Shown: piece by piece, positions 53,801-62,800 of the stretch
Numbering within the stretch: the stretch's first letter is position 1
Layout of the letters: each line of letters opens with the position of its first letter
Assembly (NCBI GenBank): GCA_028023455.1
Contig: JAQFVV010006200.1
Span: forward strand, 1,747,238 to 1,811,237
DNA length: 64,000 nucleotides
Source of the DNA: Epiperipatus broadwayi
Lineage: Eukaryota > Onychophora > Udeonychophora > Euonychophora > Peripatidae
Direction of reading: 5' to 3'
Position numbers and translations under genes: made by a program
Notes under the pieces: model-generated
Database searches by the model: none
The model's input: the letters and a program-made list of their open reading frames with translations, nothing else
What the model was told of the DNA's origin: nothing

Positions 53801-56800
53801 CAAGCTTTCTATAATCCCATCTGTGCGAACTTAATTAAAATGTAAAATTAGAATATAATAGTAATTAAAGGTAAATTAAAGTCAAAAATCAAAGTTAAAA
53901 ATAATGTTAAATGTTAAAATGTAAAACTAATACTAAAATAATTTTAAATCTTATATATATGTGCATAAATAAATGTTTGTATGTTAATTACTGGCAGTGG
54001 CTTATTTTATTTATTTTTTAATGTTGAAATCTAATTAGATAAGATCTTATATTATTTAATCTCTGCTATTCCACTGAGCTAGTGACATGGGCTAACGACC
54101 GGAATCAAAATTTAAAAAAAAAAAAATAATTTTTTTTTTTGACTTACGTATCTGCCTACTTTATAAATTTTTCTAGGTTCAAATGCCTAGATGGCGCCCC
54201 ATAGTGCAGTTTACGTTAAGAACTATTTCTCCGGATCGATACAATATATTTATAAACAATATAATTATATAAATATGTAGATTTAGAGTATTATAAAAAA
54301 TGTAACTATTTTGGATATAAGACTGCTGCTAGTCATGTGAAACTATCATCAGTCAATAAAAAAAAAGTGCATAATGAAAAGGTTTTTTTTTTATGGCTTT
54401 AATAGAAACTGCAATAAAACTAAAAGAAATTTTGGACATATTTACATGTGGCTTATGATAATATTATTATCTTCCCACATTGAACTTATCATAATTTAGA
54501 CATGCTAATGTATAATGTGTTTTTTCTTAAGTCTGTCCTATGATTGGCAAAGAATAAGATTGATCTCATTATATGATATAATATGTTTATAATAAATAAT
54601 TCTTAAAAAAAAATTTACTTCTTTGCAATTTTGATTATTTATCAATCTTCTTCAGCTCTAGAAAAGATTTAGTTATTCAAAACTATCAAAGAACATTGTG
54701 AAAAGTGCAAAGAAATGAGCTTTTTTAGAGATTTATTTAATATAATGCAGAAAGAGTGTAGAACATCTCATAATATATTGGGGTCTTTAATGTTGAATCC
54801 TCTGCTAAACTCTCCGAGTTAGATACAGTTCAGATAAGTGTGACTTGTTTTTATTCCTAAGTTTAATATTTGAGAGATATATCATTTGTGAATTTATATT
54901 AGTAAAATGTCATTTGCAGTCGTGTTTATAGATGTTCATATTTTTAATTTTTACATAATCTTAATTTCAGAGAAAAAAGTTACTCAGGCAAAAACTTCTA
55001 AGAAATCTGCCAAAAACTCAAATCCTAAGAAAACCAGTCCTCCGTCAAAAAATAAAATAAAATTTAAAAATTCTCCAATCCAAGAAAAGAATATTCCCAG
55101 TGAAACATCAGAGAAAAAGACTTCAGAGATTTGTTCTCTATTTCAGTCTAAGGATAAACCAAGGTAGGGCTAGACTAAACAATATATGTGTGGGTCATGA
55201 TATTCTTAATTTTCTGATCTTAATTTAAGTTAATGCATTTTTATATGATTTAATAGTTTTAGTAACTTATTGTATGCCTGAACACTTAATTAAAAATTAG
55301 GGAATTTGGAGTATGTTTAGAAATAGTTCATATGGTTTACTATCAATTTTTTTTTATTGTTTATATATATAGTAATATTATTTTGTACTATCAAGTCTAT
55401 GATTCTTGCTGATACTGCAAATGACATTTCTTCAGAATATCTATCTTATCATCTATTTGAACTTTGAAGGCCTTCAGCTGCACAACAGTTGTGGGTACTG
55501 GATTCCATTCAGCTCAGTTTGGTCATTGTATTTTTTTCATCATCAACCTTTCTAAACATTATAGGTATTCTAATATTTTTTACAAAACTTTTTTAAAATA
55601 AAAAAGGTAATGATGGCTATGAAAAAAGAACAGTAGTTTGCTGTTGATTATCCACCCTTCTATATTAACCTGTTAGTGGATTTTGTTTTCATAGTTGCTT
55701 ATGCACACAAGACATTATTCATATGCTGCAGAACGTAGCTAAATACTTCTATAGTTAATTATGTAAACTCAATATTTTTATTTGAATATAAGATTTAATA
55801 ATCAATAATTCACATATCTGGAGATTTGTATGAGAACTTGTAGAAATGATAGCATTTGTAGATTCCTCAGAATTTAAGGTAGTGAAATTACTTATAAGCA
55901 GTTTCTGGCAGTTTCAGAAAAGAGGATAACACATATCTGAAATACAGTATATCAATTTTTTTATTATTATTGAGGAATTCTTTGTCGGTCAAGAATCATA
56001 TATATGGTTCATTTAGATATAATTACTGCCTCATGAATAATTGTCTTCCAATATTAAGTTCTCAGAAAATATATTATTTAAATAAATAAAAATGTTTCTT
56101 ATTTTTCTATACCGCACTTATTATAAAATCATTTTTAGATTTTTTTCCCAAGTTTAAAATCCTACTGCGGCTTAACTTCGAAATAATATGGTATATATCT
56201 TCATATCATCATATTTTCATCATTTACTGTATTATAAATTTTGATTGCTATTATAAAGATAATGTACTAAATATAAAAATAAGTGTATTATATAAAATGT
56301 CTTGTAAATACAAATATAATGCTTTAAATATATTTATCTGTACATAAATAAAAGAGAAAAAAAAACCTGTTATAGTACAACAGATACTCATTTATAAAAA
56401 TACATCATAACTTTCAAAGATTGAATAATAATTTGAGTCGATGGCAAGAAAAAGTAAAGAGATAGGTATCTTTTTGTTAATTCATTGGTAGTGGAACAAA
56501 CTACTTATTTATTAAAGTGATAATACTTGAAAAAGGGATTGATAACTTTTTTATTGATTTGAAACAGAATAAACTTCATAAATTACAAAATTGTAATTTC
56601 GTGGCATTTATTACTATAAATATTATTAAAAATATGATAATTTAAATATCTCTTTCGTAAAATATTTTCCATTCATAATAACAATAACCTAATGCCTTTA
56701 TTGCTTAGGAGTTTTTAAAAAGTTCATCATCAGAAGTGGCAGAACTAGAATCGATACAAAAATTATATGTTCCTGAATCTGATACTAAACCATGCAAGGC

Positions 56801-59800
56801 TTTTGAAATTCATGAACTCTATAAATGCAATCAAAAATTGCAGTTTAATATTAAAACTGACTGCAGTAATTCTAGACATAATAAAACTACTTAGGGGCAA
56901 GTGTGATTAAAGCTTATAATAAACTAATAATCAGCATTAAGCTGTTGCACATGCGCTTTGTGGATTTTAACAATAAATGAATACTCTCATTTTTCAAATA
57001 CAAGATAAACTAAAGTCTTTGTGAAAGCATAGAATGAATCCACCTATTCTTTCAACCCAAATGTTTAAGTATGGGCAAATCTTAAGTGTCTGGAAATGAG
57101 AGCATGAAGATATTAAACAATCACTTTAAATTACTTTTACTATGTCTAAATGAATGAGAAATGAGAGTATTCATTTATTGTTAAAATCCACAAAGCTCAT
57201 GTGCATCAGCTTAATGCTGATTATTAGTTTATTACAGTTCAAAAACATTGCGCTATTTAAAATAAATATCTCATTTACATAAAGCTTATAATGAAAATGA
57301 AGTTTGAAAAAAAAAACAATATTACAAAAGAAATATTTCAGAAACGTATAATATCAATGACTAGTGAATTCAACAATTTGTTCATTTCAGAAAAAACATT
57401 TATAACAAAGGTGAACTTTAATGAAGACAATTTTTTAATAGTTAATGATAACTTCAATTGATCAGTACCAAATAAATTATTAAAATCATTTCAAAAATAA
57501 TAAATGTTAAATTTAGCGATCACAGTTATTATCATGTTAATGAAATTTGCACAGAGGAATTTTATCAGTATATAATAGATAAACATTTGTGGGGATTGTT
57601 TTACAAACTTTAGCACACCCTAAAATTGTTATTTTAATAACATCATATAAAAACAAGTTTCCAAAAAAATATCCATTTCTTAAATAGCAAGTTTATTTGC
57701 TACATAAACATAAACAAACAATTAAAACTAGGAGGATAAATCAAAAACTGCCATATGAATCTCACAAATCATGATTTGCAAACATTACTAAATAATTATG
57801 GGGAAATCGATAACTTTAAATATCTGCTTGAAAAAAGTTATAGTTCCTGTTCTAAATATTATTGCTGTATTTAACATTATACTGAATAAAAATATTCAAC
57901 CTTATGATTTACTACACACTACACTCCATGAACAGTTCGTCTCATCGTCACATTTAAAGGCATTTCTTCACAATGGTTCTTTTGCAAATTGAGAGAACAC
58001 TTTATTAAAACATGCCTGAATTGAATTTGTCTGCAATGTGATTTCAAAAATAGGAAAACTCATTAATGTTCTAAGAATATAATATCACATCACAACGAAG
58101 AATTACAAAATACTTCAGATACAATATTAATCCCAGACAATTCACGAATGGATTAGAAAAATCACTTTGTACAAAACCAAAACAATCACATTCATTGAGT
58201 TAATGAGATTAACAGACATATAGATGGAAAATCATTACATCACTTGTTATTCAGAAAGATATCTTTGTTATTAAATCAGATATGGAATACGTGATAGACA
58301 ACCTATAAAGTGATAAAATTTTTGCCTCAGATGGAGAAGGTGAATTTCTAAAAGTGATAAAAAAAATTTAAAGGATTAAAAGATAAAAAATTTAGGGAAA
58401 AAATATTTAAAAAAACCCCACAGGTAAATATTTCACTTAACTACCAAGATTCTGAATTATTATTTTACATCGCTACCCACTCAGCAATAGAAGACTGCAT
58501 TTACTAAAGCAGAAATAGGTATTCAGAAAAAATTAGATCTCAACAAAACCACATCTCAAGAACAATTTTCTTCTATATCAGAAATGGATTCAAAAAAAAT
58601 AAAAAATATTACGAAGGGAAAAATTAAATATTACATCAGAATCCAGTATATCACAAGGAAACATCTTCATTTCTCATCTCAATTCCAAGAAAGATTGTCA
58701 TTCCAAACATTATATTGGCATGTTAAAATTATTATCATAATAGATCTGGCAAAAACATTTTGAAAACTCAAATGGCTAGGAAATCCCAAATGCATTTTTA
58801 TCCTATATTGCAGGTAAAAATAGTTAAGCCAATGGTTTATTTTTGTGTCAGAATGATTAAATTAAAAAATGGAAATACAATTATTGTTTCACTATTTAAA
58901 CACAGTAAAGGATTTAATGCATATAGTTAGCCTTCATGGTCTATTCATATTGTTCCTCAATTCCCCCAATGCTTATTTTTCTTCAGAAACTGTTTCACAC
59001 ACTTTAATTCCAACATATCTTTCTTCATTAAAACAAAATATTCATACTCAAAAATTAACCCATTTAGATATCAATAAATTTTGATTTCTCAAACTATCGC
59101 ATGATGTAGCCGCAGCTGGAATACAAATGATAATACATCACAATTTTCTATTCAAGTATGTTTACATTTTTATATCTCGACTCTAATATCAGCATAGTAA
59201 CATTATCACACTTTCTTCACAATAAATATCAGATTATGCCTTTATAACAAAACGGAATTAATTTTAAGACTAATATAACAGATAAATTTGATTGTTTCTA
59301 TTATGCCCCACTTGATCATTTTAACTGGCAATTTGAATATGCCATATTCAATTTTTGTGAAAAAGTATTTCCAATGATTTAATACCAGACTCATAATAAG
59401 TGCAAAGGGATTCTTTTCCACTAATTCTTATTCTTTCTACACAAAAAACCCCTACAAACTAATAGATCTTTTCTACTTCCATTTCATTATCACTGCCTAC
59501 TTTAATGTCGTAATTTATTCAGACTACCTAAAACTTGAGTTAAATTTACAAAACCAAACAGTATTCATACTTGACAACACTATTAGATTATTTCTAACAT
59601 GAACTGCACCTGAAGCAGTTCTATCAGAAATTTACATTTAAAAAAAATAAATATGGAATTAAATTCTGAAGAGTCGTGATTCACATTTATAAATGTTATC
59701 AAGCCTATCATAAATTTTAATATGAAAAACAAATTCCCAACTAGATTGGTAAAAGATCTTGATGCATTACATCTTCAACTAAAAAATATTCTGCCTACAG

Positions 59801-62800
59801 CAACTTCTATTCCACTAATCGTAACCTTAAACAGAAATACATACAACAAATTTTTGCTAATTATCTGTCAATTAAAAACTCAAAAATATATCTGACAGAT
59901 CCCACAATGATTGGGCCCTTAGTTATAAACCAAAATCAGCAACATTATTCACTTTGAAAGACTCATATTTGATAACTAGAAAAAACATGCTGCCCCTCAT
60001 ATATTATCATTTTAAATTCATTCCTACTCCAGACTTGCACATTTTTGATTTGGATGTTGTGTTTAACATCATGGAATTACCAAATTCTGAAATTGCCCTC
60101 AAATAATATTTCTGATAATACTCATCCATGATCTCATGCAATACCCAAATTCCTACTTAATCATCTCAGCCACTTCACAATCCCTATATTTCACAAATTA
60201 ATTAATCATTTGCCCAAAGAAATCCATATTCCAGAATTTTTTCCTAATTCCCTTTCTCAAAAAAAAAAATCCCCTGGACAATCTTAGAATTAATATCTAT
60301 GACCCCACTCTTCTCTCATTAAAGATAAAATTCAACCACTCCTTCCATCATTATTAAAATTTCAGTTTGCAAAAAAGGTTCGGCTATTTCATCAGCTGCA
60401 ATCCTCTAAAATAATTGGTCACCTTAGGCTAGGAAAACGACCCATTGCAGTGCAATTGGATATAAGGGCTGCATTTGACTTACTTTCTATAATTAATCTA
60501 TTACAATCACTTCAAGAACAATACGCTAATCCCACTCCTACTTATAAATAAAGAAGTATGCATCATATTCAATGGAAAAACACTGCCTAGATTTTATCCA
60601 CGTAATTCTATTCCTCAAAATTCTCTCTGGTTTTCGCCACATATGTCAATCTCTTCTTTTAGAAATAAAAAGAAAAATTCCAGAAATGCATATTCCAATA
60701 ATCAAACTATTAATCACATCTATACAGATCATATAATTGTATTTCTTCCCTCAAAAAAAAGTCCTTCCCTTACTTATACTGGACTTTCACTCCAACAAAG
60801 ACACATTGTCTCCTTGGAATAATCTTGTAAGTAATATTCCTTCCAATTTTTCCTATTCATTGCAAATTTTTAAGTTTCCAAATGCATCTCTTACAATGTG
60901 GTGAGAACTGGTATTCAAAAGCAACTTACTGCTTCAATAGAAAACACCATCAATGCATTATCCAAAGTATACCTGTCAATATATGCAAAGGTATCACAAG
61001 TCAACATGTTAATTTTTTCTAAAATTAAATATTTTGTACTCATCAAGTTTCCAAATGTATCTCTTACAATGTGGTGAGAACTGGTATTCAAAAGCAACTT
61101 ACTGCTTCAATAGAAAACGCCATCGATGCATTATCCAAAGTATACCTGTCAATATATGCAAAGGTATCACAAGTCAACATGTTAATTTTTTCTAAAATTA
61201 AATATTTCATACTCATCATTAAATTTACTTCTTCATTCCAAAAAAAAAGTATTCCCTTAGTACCAAAGTAATTTGGAACAAAAAGACAGTAACACTTAGC
61301 AAAAGAAATGTGCAAAAGCATAAATATAATGGTCTCTCATTATCTGGCATTTCTACCTTTTATTTTCAAAGAGCTGTTAATGAAGTAACTAAACTAATTA
61401 GTTTCTTTCGAAATGTTGATAATCTAATTCCCATTAACCCCACTAACACTTCACCACCTATTAATAATTTTATCAAAACCTTAATTATACTCATAAGCAA
61501 ACACACAACTCTCATATAATCTATTTCTAAATAAAATTAGTTATAGACAAACATGAATAAAAAATAATGATAATATGGTTACAGTTATAGACAAACATGA
61601 ATAAAAAATAATGATAATATGTCAGATAGTAACCATTCTTTCTTATTATGTAATAACAGATATATTATAAAAAAATTCCAATGTTGGTACCTAGATTCCA
61701 AATATTTAGATTTTGTAAGTAAAATCAATGACAAAGCCTTTCCTACTAATTCTTTTCTCCCTATAAATGACATTTTACAAATATAGATCTATTACGTACC
61801 CGCTCTCATAGTCTCAAAGAAGCCTTGAAACACTTTCTTCTTTATTCTTCTTTATTTCGTGTTGCACTGTTATCACTAACATTCTCATTCATATTTACAA
61901 TTAACAACCTGATTATTAATATGTAGAGAGGTGTTTTCCCCAATATAAGAATCACCACCTTCATTTTTTTCAAACTCTGGTTTATAAAATGCTATTTAAA
62001 CTTTAATCCCACATCTCACAATGCTAAAATACTTTTTCTAAAAAAATTAGATATTAAAAGAGACCAGATTCATGCACCAGCTGATATTTTGCAGTTACTT
62101 GGAGTCTGATCTCATTCACAATGACTTTACTATATTAATTATTGTTAAATTTTGACCAATACTTTGTATATAATACTACTATTTTAAGCCAATAAACATC
62201 ATATGATCATCATTTCCTATGCTTGCTCATAACTGTTATCAAAACAGGCAAAACTCTCTATACGTATTGCCATTCAGTGCAAGCCAGGATTCTGGCATTC
62301 ATTGATTACTCTGGTTTGCACTTAATGGCGATACATATAGAGTGTTTTGATAACCACTATTTTACTACTTTACGCTTTTTCTCTCTGTTTTTTAAAAATT
62401 ACATGTAAATAATGTTTAATATCAATGTAATGTTATCATGTATCTTGTAAAATATAAATAGTAAATCAAATAAAAGTATTTTAAAATTAAAAATGGTGCA
62501 TTAAATACATTATTATAACAAAGGCTTATAATTTTTCAACTTATGCAAAAATCAAGTTAAATAAGAAGTTGTAGTATAAACCCATTGCATATAAATTGGA
62601 AAATATCTATAATTATTTTTTAATATTTGTTCAAATTTTTGGGAATATATGATTGCTTTAAATAAAAAATACAAAAGGGTTATGAGAGGATAAAAGATGC
62701 ATTTTTAAATTATTACTACATATTCATTTAATTATATAAAATGTATAATCTAAGAAACCAAGAGTTTTAAAGTGATGACATTGTACCTATAAAAAAAATC

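Larger units (their letters stand above)
49053..54243 (+). mobile_element. Young non-autonomous LTR retroelement (LARD-like)
   Basis: Two direct 2.2-kb LTRs enclose 739 bp of internal sequence without a coding frame. LTR ends are inverted (TGTAACGA...TCGTTACA). TGG starting at 51277 (TGGCGAACCAACTCGGGCC) is a candidate primer-binding site. A purine tract TCTCGGGGGGAGGAGG lies near 51810-51826 but about 190 bp from the 3' LTR, so the polypurine tract is uncertain. Flanks show ATATAT on both sides, but this is low-complexity. LTRs three times the length of the internal part, with almost no differences, indicate a recent insertion mobilised in trans. Confidence 0.85.
42662..54970 (+). other. LIG1: LIG1 intron 7 (12.3 kb)
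   Basis: 42662-48779 is AT-rich and holds no recognised gene or element, apart from a G-rich run at 46367-46383. It is followed by a foldback element (48780-49050) and the large LTR element (49053-54243). 54250-54970 holds nothing recognised. Confidence 0.75.
57240..62120 (+). pseudogene. Large decayed coding-like region, family not recognised
   Basis: For nearly 5 kb the + strand is C-rich relative to G and shows broken protein-like stretches in changing frames. Examples: VNEICTEEFYQYIIDKHLWG near 57540, LFILFLNSPNAYFSSETVSH near 58940, NKFPTRLVKDLDALHLQ near 59730, and KRPIAVQLDIRAAFDLL near 60440. Stops and frameshifts are dense. DHFNWQFEYAIFNFC near 59320 is faintly like a DIRS-type RNase H region, but I cannot establish this. 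It is probably a single old intronless mobile element or integrated DNA, not a host gene. Confidence 0.4.
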
